Shown here piece by piece: positions 1 through 8,467 of a DNA stretch of 64,000 bases (positions within the stretch are counted from its first letter, which is position 1; the number at the start of each line of letters is the position of its first letter). Below the pieces are notes generated by a model, which saw only the letters and a program-made list of their open reading frames with translations, searched no databases and was not told the DNA's origin. The position numbers were made by a program, and so were the translations under genes. The stretch is from CAZXEU01 sp965207385 (GTDB lineage Bacteria; Bacteroidota; Rhodothermia; Rhodothermales; Bin80). The stretch covers positions 682,001 through 746,000 of the forward strand of contig CBDBLZ010000021.1 in the NCBI GenBank assembly GCA_965207385.1. Direction: 5' to 3'.

Positions 1-357
1 CTATACCTGGCCACCGCCCCCAAGAGCAATAGTACCAAGGCGTACTTTGGCGCCTTGCGGCACGTAAGGAGCGAGGATGGTGGTGCTGTACCAGATGCTC
101 TCAAGGATGCTTCGAGGGATAGCTCGGAACTTGGCCATGGAAAGGGATACCGCTACCCCCACGACCATGCCTACCACTACGTGCCTGCTCAGTATCTTCC
201 GTCCGGCATGCTAGGTACATACTTTTACGAACCGGGCGCAATGGGTTTTGAGAAGTCCATTCGGGACCGGCTGGACTGGTGGCGTAAGCAAGATTTGGAA
301 GCGGGCCTTGACAAGCGAAGCCGGCACTACTCGGCTGAAAAGCAGCGTGACCAATAG
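1..357 (+). CDS. rarA: Replication-associated recombination protein A, C-terminal part
   Basis: The window opens inside this gene; only the last 118 codons are present, in frame from base 1 to the TAG at 355-357. The first residues (LYLATAPKSNS) and the later stretch GHGKGYRYPHDH ... QYLPSGM ... FYEP followed by a basic IRDRLDWWRK helix match the C-terminal tetramerisation region of RarA/MgsA (clamp-loader-like AAA+ ATPase acting at stalled replication forks). The AAA+ Walker motifs lie outside the window. The next gene, dctQ, starts 4 bases after the stop, although the two functions are unrelated. Confidence 0.9.
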   Translation, partial: LYLATAPKSNSTKAYFGALRHVRSEDGGAVPDALKDASRDSSELGHGKGYRYPHDHAYHYVPAQYLPSGMLGTYFYEPGAMGFEKSIRDRLDWWRKQDLEAGLDKRSRHYSAEKQRDQ

Positions 358-360
358 CAC

Positions 361-987
361 ATGCAGCGCTGGTTGAAATTTGCTGATCGCGTGGACCGCC
401 TCAACGGGCGCATCGGTCGGTTTGTCTCGTGGCTGGCGTTGCTGATGGTGCTGGTTGGGGCCTACAATGCCGTGGTTCGTTACCTGGCCGGGTTCTCAAG
501 CATCGACGGCGATTCGGCCACGGGATTCGGCCGCATTCTCAAAGCTGTTGGCGAGCTGGCCCTTCCGCTGAATTCCAACATGTTTATTGAACTCCAATGG
601 TATCTGTTCAGCATCATTTTTCTGCTGGGTGCCGCATACGGTCTCCGGTGCGGGGCGCACGTGCGTGTCGATGTCCTATACCAGCGCTTGTCGCCCCGCA
701 ACCGTGCGCGGATCGACGTAGTGGGGGCTGCCTTCTTCCTGCTTCCTTTCTGCGTCCTTATGGCTTTTGCCTCCTGGCCGTTTGTGGTGGAGTCCTGGGC
801 TGTGCTTGAAGTCTCTCCTGATCCAGGCGGGCTGCCCCGCTATCCGCTGCTGACCGTCATTCCGGTGGCGTTCCTTCTGTTGGCGTTGCAGGGACTGGCA
901 CAGCTGGTCCGGAGCGTCTCCGCGCTGCGCTCGACGGTTTCCGGTAGCACCTCCACTCAGCCGTTCGAGCAACGTCATGGGATATGA
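361..987 (+). CDS. dctQ: TRAP transporter small permease (DctQ family)
   Basis: 208 residues with four predicted membrane segments: about 20-45, 77-98, 115-140 and 160-180. This is the normal size and topology for a DctQ small membrane subunit, which pairs with DctM to form the secondary transporter driven by an ion gradient. A long periplasmic-type loop (about 46-76) separates the first two segments, which is longer than in many DctQ proteins. The 3' end overlaps dctM by 11 bases, implying translational coupling. Recognition rests on hydropathy plus the directly following DctM gene. Confidence 0.88.
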   Translation: MQRWLKFADRVDRLNGRIGRFVSWLALLMVLVGAYNAVVRYLAGFSSIDGDSATGFGRILKAVGELALPLNSNMFIELQWYLFSIIFLLGAAYGLRCGAHVRVDVLYQRLSPRNRARIDVVGAAFFLLPFCVLMAFASWPFVVESWAVLEVSPDPGGLPRYPLLTVIPVAFLLLALQGLAQLVRSVSALRSTVSGSTSTQPFEQRHGI

Positions 988-2323
988 GTGGCTTGCGCCG
1001 CTGATGTTTGCGGCGGCACTCTTGTTCATTTTTTCCGGTTACCCGGTAGCGTTTGCCCTGGGCGGAGTATCGCTGGTGTTTGCCGTGATCGGCGTTCTGG
1101 TCGGCTACTTCGACTGGCACCTGATGCTCGCTCTTCCGGACCGTTTGTTCGGCATCATGTCGAATTATGTTCTTCTGGCGGTGCCGTTCTTCATTTTCAT
1201 GGGCACGATGCTGGAAAAGAGCCGGTTGGCCGAGGACCTGCTGAAGACGATCGGGCTGTTGTTCGGTCCCGTTCGCGGAGGATTGGCTCTCGCCGTGGTA
1301 TTCGTGGGTGCGCTTCTGGCCGCGGCAACGGGCGTAGTGGGTGCCTCGGTCGTTGCCATGGGCATGATCTCACTGCCCATAATGATCCGGTATGGCTACT
1401 CCAAAGAACTTGCCACGGGCGTAATCACCGCCAGCGGAACCCTGGGGCAGATCATTCCGCCGAGCGTCGTCCTGGTGGTACTGGCCGACCAGCTCGGCAT
1501 CTCGGTGGGGGACCTCTTTATCGGAGCCCTGGTGCCGGGTGTTATCCTTGCAGGACTCTATGCCGTTTTTGCCGGTGCTGTGGCCCTCGTGCGGCCTGGC
1601 GCAGCGCCGGCCCTTCCCAGGGATGATCGGCAAGTCCCTGCGGCTGAGCTCGTCCGCCGCATCTTGCTGGTCATGTTCCCGCCACTGCTACTGATCGTGA
1701 TAGTGCTTGGCAGCATCTTTGCGGGAATTGCCACGCCAACGGAGTCCGGGGCACTTGGTGCGGTTGGAGCCATTCTGCTAGCCGCACTCAACAGGCGATT
1801 GAGCCGCAAGGCCCTTCGGGAAACCATGGAGGAAACGGCCAAGCTGACCACCATGGTGTTATTGCTGCTGGTGGGTTCAACGGCCTTTGCTCTGGTATTT
1901 CGGGGGCTCGACGGAGGATTCTGGATCGAGGACCTGTTGACGAGTTTGCCGGGCGGCGTCATAGGATTCCTGATAATCGCGAATCTGGCCATCTTCGTGC
2001 TCGGATTCTTCATTGACTTTTTTGAGATTGCTTTCATAGTGATTCCGCTGCTTGTAACGCCGGCGGCGACGCTTCTTGCTCCAATGCTCGGTGTACCGGC
2101 GGCGGTCGCACTTGTCTGGTTTGGCGTAATGGTAGGCATGAACCTCCAGACCTCCTTTCTGACGCCGCCCTTCGGATTTGCGCTTTTCTATCTCAGGGGC
2201 ATCGCTCCGCCCGGAATAAGGACTACGGAAATCTACCGGGGCGCCGTGCCGTTTATTGGCATTCAGCTCCTGGGCCTGATACTGATCATAGTGTTCCCGG
2301 AGCTGGTGCTCTGGGCTCTATGA
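977..2323 (+). CDS. dctM: TRAP transporter large permease (DctM family)
   Basis: 448 residues, almost entirely hydrophobic, about 12 membrane segments. Typical DctM features are visible: the N-terminal LFIFSGYPVAFALGG segment, the ATGVVGASVVAMGMISLP stretch near 120 and the GTLGQIIPPS motif near 155, plus LQTSFLTPPFGFALFYL near 393-410. DctM carries the substrate across the inner membrane after delivery by the periplasmic binding protein. It overlaps dctQ by 11 bases at its start, and its stop overlaps by 6 bases the stop of the convergent binding-protein gene. Confidence 0.93.
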   Translation: MGYEWLAPLMFAAALLFIFSGYPVAFALGGVSLVFAVIGVLVGYFDWHLMLALPDRLFGIMSNYVLLAVPFFIFMGTMLEKSRLAEDLLKTIGLLFGPVRGGLALAVVFVGALLAAATGVVGASVVAMGMISLPIMIRYGYSKELATGVITASGTLGQIIPPSVVLVVLADQLGISVGDLFIGALVPGVILAGLYAVFAGAVALVRPGAAPALPRDDRQVPAAELVRRILLVMFPPLLLIVIVLGSIFAGIATPTESGALGAVGAILLAALNRRLSRKALRETMEETAKLTTMVLLLLVGSTAFALVFRGLDGGFWIEDLLTSLPGGVIGFLIIANLAIFVLGFFIDFFEIAFIVIPLLVTPAATLLAPMLGVPAAVALVWFGVMVGMNLQTSFLTPPFGFALFYLRGIAPPGIRTTEIYRGAVPFIGIQLLGLILIIVFPELVLWAL

Positions 2324-3451
2324 GGCCTGGGCCGCCGGAGTCCTGGAGGTTTCCCTTCCGAATGCCATTGCCGCATACGACCACTCGGCGGTAGCAGACC
2401 AGCGGTTGGACAGGTCGCGCCAGGCCAGGTAGTCCCCAAGGATCGCAGCATACATCGGATCTACGGCGGGCTCCCGGACAAGCTGCTCGGAGATTTCGGC
2501 CGCGGCGGCCATGATGTCTTCAGGAAACACGCGGAAACGGGTTCCGCTCGCAAGTAGCCTGTCATATGCCGGAGGATTCAGGGCATCGTAGCGCGCCAGC
2601 ATGTCAAGGCTTGCTTCCTTGGCCGCCACGTCCAGCGCTTGCTGGTAGTGGACAGGAAGCTCGCGCCAGGCCGCTTCGTTGATATAGAACGACAGGTTGG
2701 CGCCCGGCTCCCACCAGCCCGGATAGTAGTAGTTGGAAGCGACCTCGGCGAAGCCAAGCTTTTCGTCATCGTAGGGGCCGACCCATTCGGCCGCGTCGAT
2801 CGTGCCGCGGTCCAGTGCCGGATAAATCTCACCGCCGGGAATCTGCTGTACAGTGACGTCCAGCGCTTCCATTACGCGTCCTCCCAGCCCCGGAATTCGC
2901 ATGCGAAGGCCCTTCAGGTCCGCCATGGATCGAAGCTCCCGCTTGAACCACCCACCCATCTGTACACCTGTGTTGCCGCCTGGAAAGTTCAGCACCCCGA
3001 AATCAGCCAGAACTCGGCGCGTCAGATCAAGGCCATTGCCATGGTACATCCACGCATTGAATTGCCGCGCCGAAAGGCCAAAAGGCACCGTGCAGTCAAA
3101 TACCAGGGCCGGATTCTTGCCCAGGTAATAGTAGCTCGCCGTGTGCCCTAGCTGGATCGTGGCCTTCTGGACCGAGTCCAGCACGGAGAATGCCGGGACG
3201 AGCTCGCCGCCCGGGAAGATCTGGATCTCGAATCTACCCTCGGTAAGCGAGCTGACACGGCTGGCCAGAACTTCCGCGCCCCTGAAAATCGTGTCCAGTG
3301 ACCGTGAAAAGCTCGATGCCAGCCGCCACCGCAACCTGGGCCCGCCCGTTTGGACGGCTGGAGCCTCGGTTGCAGCGCCGCCACAGGATGCGAGCACCAG
3401 GCCGGCGGATGCTCCCGCAGCGGCTTTTCGGACAAAATTTCGGCGCTTCAT
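2318..3451 (-). CDS. dctP: TRAP transporter substrate-binding lipoprotein (DctP family, TakP-like)
   Basis: 377 residues. The N-terminus MKRRNFVRKAAAGAS carries a twin-arginine-like RR-x-F signal and a lipobox ending LASC (Cys23), so it is probably a Tat-exported, membrane-anchored lipoprotein. The body has DctP features: FPGGELVP, QMGGWFKREL near 165-175, and EWVGPYDDEKLGF near 222. These resemble the TakP subgroup, which binds 2-oxo acids with a cation; the ligand is therefore suggested, not shown. It lies convergent to dctQM and overlaps the dctM stop by 6 bases, so it must be transcribed separately, unlike the usual dctPQM operon. Confidence 0.9.
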   Translation of the reverse strand: MKRRNFVRKAAAGASAGLVLASCGGAATEAPAVQTGGPRLRWRLASSFSRSLDTIFRGAEVLASRVSSLTEGRFEIQIFPGGELVPAFSVLDSVQKATIQLGHTASYYYLGKNPALVFDCTVPFGLSARQFNAWMYHGNGLDLTRRVLADFGVLNFPGGNTGVQMGGWFKRELRSMADLKGLRMRIPGLGGRVMEALDVTVQQIPGGEIYPALDRGTIDAAEWVGPYDDEKLGFAEVASNYYYPGWWEPGANLSFYINEAAWRELPVHYQQALDVAAKEASLDMLARYDALNPPAYDRLLASGTRFRVFPEDIMAAAAEISEQLVREPAVDPMYAAILGDYLAWRDLSNRWSATAEWSYAAMAFGRETSRTPAAQAS

Positions 3452-3492
3452 GGATCGCCTTGGTAGCGTCTAGGGTGTGCCATCGCCGCGGC

Positions 3493-4212
3493 CTAGCCTT
3501 TCGGGCGCAGTGGCCGCATGACGACTTCGGAAATCAGGTAGTTCGGGGATGCCTCCAGGACGTGCACCACGGTGGAGGCGATGTCGTCGGGGTGCATAGG
3601 ATTGGGCGCCCCTTTTGAGCCGGCTCTTCTGCCAAATTCCGTGGCAACGGACCCGGGACATACGCACGTCACCTTGATGCCATGGGCGCGAACTTCTTTC
3701 ATCAAGGCCTCGCTGAAGCCGCGCAGCCCGAACTTGGTGGCGTTGTACGCGCTCAGGTTCGGATTGCCGACGAGACCGGCAATGGATGCAATGTTGACGA
3801 TATGACCGCCGAAGCCATGCCGGACATTCTGGGCTTTCATGAGAGGAACGGCTAGGCGGGTACAAAGGAAGACGCCGGTAAGGTTGGTTTCGACCTGCGC
3901 TGCCCAGTCGCCTGGCTGTAATTCGTCGACTGCTCCGAATCTCCCGACGCCTGCGTTGTTGAGCAGGACATCGAGCCGGCCCTCATCCGCGCTCACGGCA
4001 TCGAACGCGGCACGGACTTCGCCTTCAACCGTCACGTCGCATTGCAGCGGAACAAATGCTGCACCAAGCTGCGCCCTTGCACGATCGAGCGCGGGCATAC
4101 TTCGCGCCAGGCCGAATATCCGGGCACCCCGAGCGGCTATCCGGTGCGCGAAAGCCAGGCCAAGGCCTTCGGTTGCTCCGGTGATGACAACTATCTTTCC
4201 TTTCAGATCCAT
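3493..4212 (-). CDS. Short-chain dehydrogenase/reductase (SDR)
   Basis: 239 residues with the full classical SDR set: TGATEGLG cofactor motif at 11-18, NNAG at 84-87, catalytic Ser142, Tyr155 and Lys159 (YNATK). It is an NAD(P)-dependent oxidoreductase; the substrate is not predictable. I chose the ATG at 4212 because the family begins directly with M-x-L-x-GK and a GGAAC element lies a few bases upstream. An ATG at 4236 would add eight residues with no visible ribosome site. Related SDRs act on 3-oxoacyl or sugar alcohol substrates. The 42-base gap to dctP suggests possible co-transcription. Confidence 0.9.
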   Translation of the reverse strand: MDLKGKIVVITGATEGLGLAFAHRIAARGARIFGLARSMPALDRARAQLGAAFVPLQCDVTVEGEVRAAFDAVSADEGRLDVLLNNAGVGRFGAVDELQPGDWAAQVETNLTGVFLCTRLAVPLMKAQNVRHGFGGHIVNIASIAGLVGNPNLSAYNATKFGLRGFSEALMKEVRAHGIKVTCVCPGSVATEFGRRAGSKGAPNPMHPDDIASTVVHVLEASPNYLISEVVMRPLRPKG

Positions 4213-4261
4213 TGCTGTTCCATGACGAATAGGCATTATACTGGATTGCGGGTTCGCTGTT

Positions 4262-4444
4262 TTGGACGTGATCGAAAGTGGTTCTCAACAGTGGCTCGGC
4301 CGCGCATGGCAGGCCGAGTGGCTGGCACATCACGGCCTGGCGTGGGATCTTCTTCCTCCCCGGGGCGCGAACGGGCTGTGGGGGACGCTGCCTGGCCAGG
4401 TAGCTGCTACCCACATTCCGGCGGGCCACGCTGAGCTTCTGTAA
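4262..4444 (+). CDS. Possible small ORF ahead of the aminotransferase
   Basis: A 60-codon frame from a TTG at 4262 to TAA at 4442-4444, ending 4 bases before the aminotransferase ATG. The tight spacing would fit a coupled leader gene, but the product (Trp-rich, WLGRAWQAEWLAHHG) matches no family I recognise and there is no clear ribosome site. It may be chance coding in the divergent promoter region between the SDR and aminotransferase genes. Confidence 0.22.
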   Translation: MDVIESGSQQWLGRAWQAEWLAHHGLAWDLLPPRGANGLWGTLPGQVAATHIPAGHAELL

Positions 4445-4448
4445 GGAC

Positions 4449-5645
4449 ATGCATCCAGAGAACCCCTACCTGCCTAAGCACATCGCCTGGACGAGCGATA
4501 CGCCGCTCGGCTTGGTCGTTGAGCGGGCGGATGGTCCTTTCATAGAGCTGGTGGACGGCCGGCGGCTCATCGACTTTGTCAGCGGCATCGCAGTCTCATC
4601 ACTCGGACATCGTCATCCTCGCGTACTCGAAGCGGTGCGCACTCAGCTTGACCGGCACCTGCATGTAATGGTGTATGGAGAGTTCGTGCAGAGGCCGCAA
4701 GTGGAATACGCACAGCTGCTTTGCGCGCAGCTTCCGCGTACGCTGCAGTCCGTGTACTTTACAATGACGGGGACGGAGGCCAACGAGGGGGCTCTCAAGG
4801 TCGCAAAGAAGTTCACGGGCCGCACCAAGCTCATCGCTTTCAGCAATTCCTTTCACGGTGACACGCACGGGAGTCTGAGTGTCTCGGGGAGAACCGTTTA
4901 CCGAAAACCCTTCTTGCCGCTACTGCCCAACGTAGAATTCCTGCCATTCGATGACGAGGACGCGCTGCGTTTGATCGACGACGAGGCGGCCTGTGTTATC
5001 GCCGAGCCCGTCCAGGGAGAAGGGGGCATGCGGGTACCCGCGGAGTCATGGTTGCTAAAGCTCCGGAAACGGTGTACGGAGGCCGGCGTCCTGCTCATCT
5101 TTGACGAGATCCAGACAGGATTCGCTCGCACTGGAATGCTCTTCGCCTTCGAGCACACCGGCGTCGTACCGGATATTCTTACCCTTGCCAAGGCAATGGC
5201 GGGAGGTATGCCGCTCGGTGCCTTCGTAGCCAGCTCCGAAATTATGGATACCTTGCGTCGCGATCCCCCGCTGAGCCACGTCACGACCTTTGGCGGACAT
5301 CCCGTCTCGTGTGCAGCTGCGCTTGCGACGCTGCGCGTGATACTGGAGGATGGCCTGGCCGCAAGAGCGCGGACCATCGAAGATCGCGTGCGTCAGAGGC
5401 TTCGTCACCCGCTCATTCGTGACCTGCGCGGAAGGGGAGCCATGCTTGGCATGGAACTGCCGGATGCCGCCTTGACCATGAAAGTGGTTCGTCGCTGCCT
5501 GGACGCCGGCTTGCTGCTGGGGTGGACGCTGCATGCCGGGTCCCTTGTTCGCCTGGCTCCTCCGCTCAATATACCGGAAGACGTGCTGGACGAGGCGCTG
5601 GAGATTCTGATGGAGTCTCTGGAGGAGAAAGAGCTCCTGCTATGA
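4449..5645 (+). CDS. Class III PLP-dependent aminotransferase (acetylornithine/ornithine type)
   Basis: 398 residues, normal length for fold-type I class III aminotransferases. Visible motifs: TMTGTEANEGALK (phosphate-binding region, about 105-117), FHGDTHG near 135, IFDEIQTGFARTG with Asp219 contacting the PLP ring nitrogen, and LAKAMAGGMPLGA with the Schiff-base Lys248. The set fits acetylornithine, ornithine or 4-aminobutyrate aminotransferases; ArgD or RocD roles cannot be separated by eye. There are no arginine biosynthesis neighbours, so a broader omega-aminotransferase role is possible. It converges with the photolyase gene, with 8 bases between stops. Confidence 0.92.
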   Translation: MHPENPYLPKHIAWTSDTPLGLVVERADGPFIELVDGRRLIDFVSGIAVSSLGHRHPRVLEAVRTQLDRHLHVMVYGEFVQRPQVEYAQLLCAQLPRTLQSVYFTMTGTEANEGALKVAKKFTGRTKLIAFSNSFHGDTHGSLSVSGRTVYRKPFLPLLPNVEFLPFDDEDALRLIDDEAACVIAEPVQGEGGMRVPAESWLLKLRKRCTEAGVLLIFDEIQTGFARTGMLFAFEHTGVVPDILTLAKAMAGGMPLGAFVASSEIMDTLRRDPPLSHVTTFGGHPVSCAAALATLRVILEDGLAARARTIEDRVRQRLRHPLIRDLRGRGAMLGMELPDAALTMKVVRRCLDAGLLLGWTLHAGSLVRLAPPLNIPEDVLDEALEILMESLEEKELLL

Positions 5646-5653
5646 AACCGGAG

Positions 5654-7159
5654 TCAATCCGTGGCAGGTCCGACGGGAGACTGTCCAATGCCTGACCTCG
5701 GTGGCGGCTTGAGGGCGCCTCTTACGTGGGACGCGTATGCCTCCAATGCGCGTTTTCGTGCGTAGGAATGCTCAACCACGGGATAGGGATACTCGCGGCC
5801 AAGAACCACTCCTGCACGCTGCAGCGCGGACGCTGGCGCGATCCACGGTGCGTGAATGTGGGCATCGGGCAGTCCTGCAATCTCCGGGACCCACTTCCGC
5901 AGGTACGCGCCCTGGGGATCGTAGCGCCGGGACTGCAGGACAGGATTAAAGACGCGAAAATAGGGCACGGCGTCGACTCCGGTACCTGCAGACCATTGCC
6001 ATCCCGCGCAATTGTTTGCCGTGTCCGCATCCACGAGATGGCTACTGAACCAGGCTGCGCCAATCCTCCAGTCTGTGAGCAGGTGCTTGGTCAGAAACGA
6101 CGCAACCACCATGCGCGCACGGTTGTGCATCCAGCCGGTGGCCAGCAGCTCGCGCATGCCCGCGTCCACAAGAGGGTAACCGGTGGTGCCGTACCTCCAG
6201 CAATCCAGCTCGGCGGCATTTGCGCGCCAGGGCATCCGGTCAAATGATGTGCGCAGGTTGTCGGTGCCCAGCTGCGGGTTGTAGTGCAACAGGTGCCTGC
6301 AGAATTCGCGCCACATCAGTTGCCGAAAAAACGCGGTCTCGCCGCCTTCGGACTCAAGATTCGCCAGCGCGCTGGATACTTGCCTTGGGCCTATTTCACC
6401 AAAGTGCAGGTGAGGCGAAAGGCGGCTGGTTCCTCCAAGGCCCGGATAGTTCCGATCCTGTGCGTAACCTGCGATCGCCTGCTGGACAAACGCAGTGAAG
6501 CGATCGTATGCGGCTGGCTCTCCCGGGTGCCATGCCGCGGCATAGTCCCGCGCCCCTGATCGCAGCTGCCAGGAGTGCAGCGATTCGCTCGCGGGCCAGG
6601 TTTCTGGCGGTGTCAATTCCCCTGGCGTGCTCAGAGGCGCATCAATCTTGCGCTCCCGGCACTGGCGCCAGAACGCCGCAAACACCTGATATGGCTTGCC
6701 CGAAGGCGTCGACACATCCCACGGTTCCACCAGCGCGCTGGCATTGAATGGCATCGCTTCGCAGCGCAGTTCCCGGCAGAGGGCCTTGACGTTTGCATCC
6801 GCCTCCAGCAGCTGCGGTTCGTAGCGGCGGTTCCAGGAAACGGCAGCGGCCTGCGTTTCCTCTATGAGAGCGGGGAGGATACTCCTGACCCGTCCCCGTC
6901 TAAAGGTCAGCCTGCTTCCCATTCGCGCCAGGTCCGCAGCCAGCGACTCCAGACTGCCGTGAAGCCACCAGCGCGAAGCGGACTGTTCCGGCGGATCATC
7001 TGTGGTCTCGTCCAGAATGTAGATCGGCAATACAGGGCCTCTACTTCGGGCGGCCCAGTCGAGCGCAGGATTGTCGGCCAGACGCAGATCGCGTCGGAAC
7101 CAAACCAGGACGGGGCTTCCAGGCTCAGTTCGCCCGGACCGCACGTCTAGCGCCGGCAT
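5654..7159 (-). CDS. phrB: Deoxyribodipyrimidine photolyase (class I, cryptochrome/photolyase family)
   Basis: 501 residues. The N-terminal photolyase alpha/beta domain (VLVWFRRDLRLADNPAL near 17-33) binds the antenna chromophore. The C-terminal FAD domain has TSRLSPHLHFGEI near 245, the MWREF stretch, GYPLVDAGMREL, WMHNRARM and DADTANNCAGWQW near 378-390, all hallmarks of CPD photolyases that use blue light to split cyclobutane pyrimidine dimers. No C-terminal cryptochrome extension beyond about 30 residues. No photoreactivation partners are adjacent; the next features on the same strand are tRNA genes about 140 bases upstream. Confidence 0.94.
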   Translation of the reverse strand: MPALDVRSGRTEPGSPVLVWFRRDLRLADNPALDWAARSRGPVLPIYILDETTDDPPEQSASRWWLHGSLESLAADLARMGSRLTFRRGRVRSILPALIEETQAAAVSWNRRYEPQLLEADANVKALCRELRCEAMPFNASALVEPWDVSTPSGKPYQVFAAFWRQCRERKIDAPLSTPGELTPPETWPASESLHSWQLRSGARDYAAAWHPGEPAAYDRFTAFVQQAIAGYAQDRNYPGLGGTSRLSPHLHFGEIGPRQVSSALANLESEGGETAFFRQLMWREFCRHLLHYNPQLGTDNLRTSFDRMPWRANAAELDCWRYGTTGYPLVDAGMRELLATGWMHNRARMVVASFLTKHLLTDWRIGAAWFSSHLVDADTANNCAGWQWSAGTGVDAVPYFRVFNPVLQSRRYDPQGAYLRKWVPEIAGLPDAHIHAPWIAPASALQRAGVVLGREYPYPVVEHSYARKRALEAYASHVRGALKPPPRSGIGQSPVGPATD

Positions 7160-7299
7160 TTTATGTTCCAGTCTGCGTGGCGTCTCGTACTGCTATTCCT
7201 GCGCAGCGGCCGGGGCCGTAGTGCGAGCGGTGGCCTCAGCGATGGACGGTCAAATGAGCGCTGCCTGGGCTTTAGGCGACGGCAACGCTGCGGTTCGCG

Positions 7300-7384
7300 C
7301 GGAGGGGGAGGGATTCGAACCCCCGGTACCTTTCGGCACGCTGGTTTTCAAGACCAGTGCATTCGACCGCTCTGCCACCCCTCC
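7300..7384 (-). tRNA. tRNA-Ser (anticodon TGA)
   Basis: Minus-strand cloverleaf of 85 bases. The acceptor GGAGGGG pairs with CCCCTCC (7 bp), discriminator G, the anticodon loop reads CTTGAAA between CTGGT and ACCAG, a long class II variable arm is present, and the T loop is TTCGAAT with one G-U pair in its stem. CCA is not encoded. It lies 27 bases from the second tRNA-Ser and in the same direction. Confidence 0.96.
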
Positions 7385-7411
7385 GACAGTGGCGTGCGAT
7401 TCCTGCGTCGG

Positions 7412-7499
7412 CGGAGAGGGTGGGATTCGAACCCACGATGAGCTTTTGACCCATACTCCCTTAGCAGGGGAGCGCCTTCAGCCGCTCGGCCACCTCTCC
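7412..7499 (-). tRNA. tRNA-Ser (anticodon GCT)
   Basis: Minus-strand cloverleaf of 88 bases. The acceptor GGAGAGG pairs perfectly with CCTCTCC, discriminator G, anticodon GCT sits in the loop between CTCCC and GGGAG, with a long variable arm and a GTGGG/CCCAC T stem around TTCGAAT. CCA is not encoded. It follows atpG by about 50 bases in the same direction and may share its transcript. Confidence 0.96.
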
Positions 7500-7550
7500 G
7501 AAGTTCGGACGTGTCCCGCAAACCAATCGAGCCGAAGTACCCGAAGAAGC

Positions 7551-8465
7551 CTAGCCCTGTTCCAGGGCGTTGGCTCCACTGATGATTTCCAGTATTTCGG
7601 TGGTGATGGCACTTTGGCGCGCACGATTGTATTGCAGGGTCAGAGTGCGCAGCAATTCGCTGGCATTGGAGGTGGCATTGTCCATGGCCACCATCCGCGC
7701 ACCCTGCTCCGCAGCGTTGGATTCCAGGAGTGCCCGCCAAATAGCATAGTTCAAGTATCGCGGCACGAGGACATCCAGAATGGTTTGCGAATCGGGCTCA
7801 AACAGGTAATCCGCTACATAGCGATCCTTCAGCTCAGGTTGTTCAACGCCTTCGCTTTCCATGACCGGTGTCAGAAAGTGCTCGGGCGGAATGGGAAGCA
7901 GCGGCTCGACGATGCGATTCTGCGCTATCGTATTCCTGAACTCATTGTACACAAGACAAACCTCGTCCCATCTTCCTGATCCGAAGCCCCCGACAGCAGC
8001 TTCCCCTACGCTTTGTGCGGTATCGAACGTCAGATCCCGAAAGATGCCGCGGTAATCGCCAACGAGCGCATAACCACGCTTCTGGAAATGCTCGTGACCC
8101 TTGCGGCCGGCTGCCAATACTAGGGGGCGCTTGGCCTTATGCTGGTCGAGGTACTGTTCCGCAGTCTTGATAATGTTGCTGTTGAAAGCTCCCGCCAGGC
8201 CCCGGTCACCCGTTATCACGATCAGCAGCACAGCATCTACTTGCGGTCGCTCCACAAACAGCGGATGCGCAGCCGGGGTCACCTTTCCCTGTGACTTTAG
8301 GTGACCAATTATTTCACCAATCTTGAAAGCGTAGGGTCGGGTCTTGAAAATGTTCTCCTGCGCGCGGCGCAGCTTGGCGGCCGCCACCATCTTCATGGCA
8401 CGCGTTACCTGTCGGGTATTCTCTACCGAGCTGATGCGAATGCGGATGTCGCGCAGCGTTGCCAT
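7551..8465 (-). CDS. atpG: ATP synthase F1 subunit gamma
   Basis: 304 residues. The conserved ends of the rotor shaft are clear: N-terminal MATLRDIRIRISSVENTRQ and MKMVAAAKLRRAQ, and C-terminal RQSAITTEILEIISGA. The gamma coiled coil turns inside the alpha3beta3 ring and couples proton flow to ATP synthesis. It is the last gene of the minus-strand atp group, starting 2 bases after atpA ends. Length is slightly above the 285-290 of many homologues, with insertions in the central Rossmann-like domain (about 100-215). Confidence 0.97.
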   Translation of the reverse strand: MATLRDIRIRISSVENTRQVTRAMKMVAAAKLRRAQENIFKTRPYAFKIGEIIGHLKSQGKVTPAAHPLFVERPQVDAVLLIVITGDRGLAGAFNSNIIKTAEQYLDQHKAKRPLVLAAGRKGHEHFQKRGYALVGDYRGIFRDLTFDTAQSVGEAAVGGFGSGRWDEVCLVYNEFRNTIAQNRIVEPLLPIPPEHFLTPVMESEGVEQPELKDRYVADYLFEPDSQTILDVLVPRYLNYAIWRALLESNAAEQGARMVAMDNATSNASELLRTLTLQYNRARQSAITTEILEIISGANALEQG

Positions 8466-8467
8466 GC

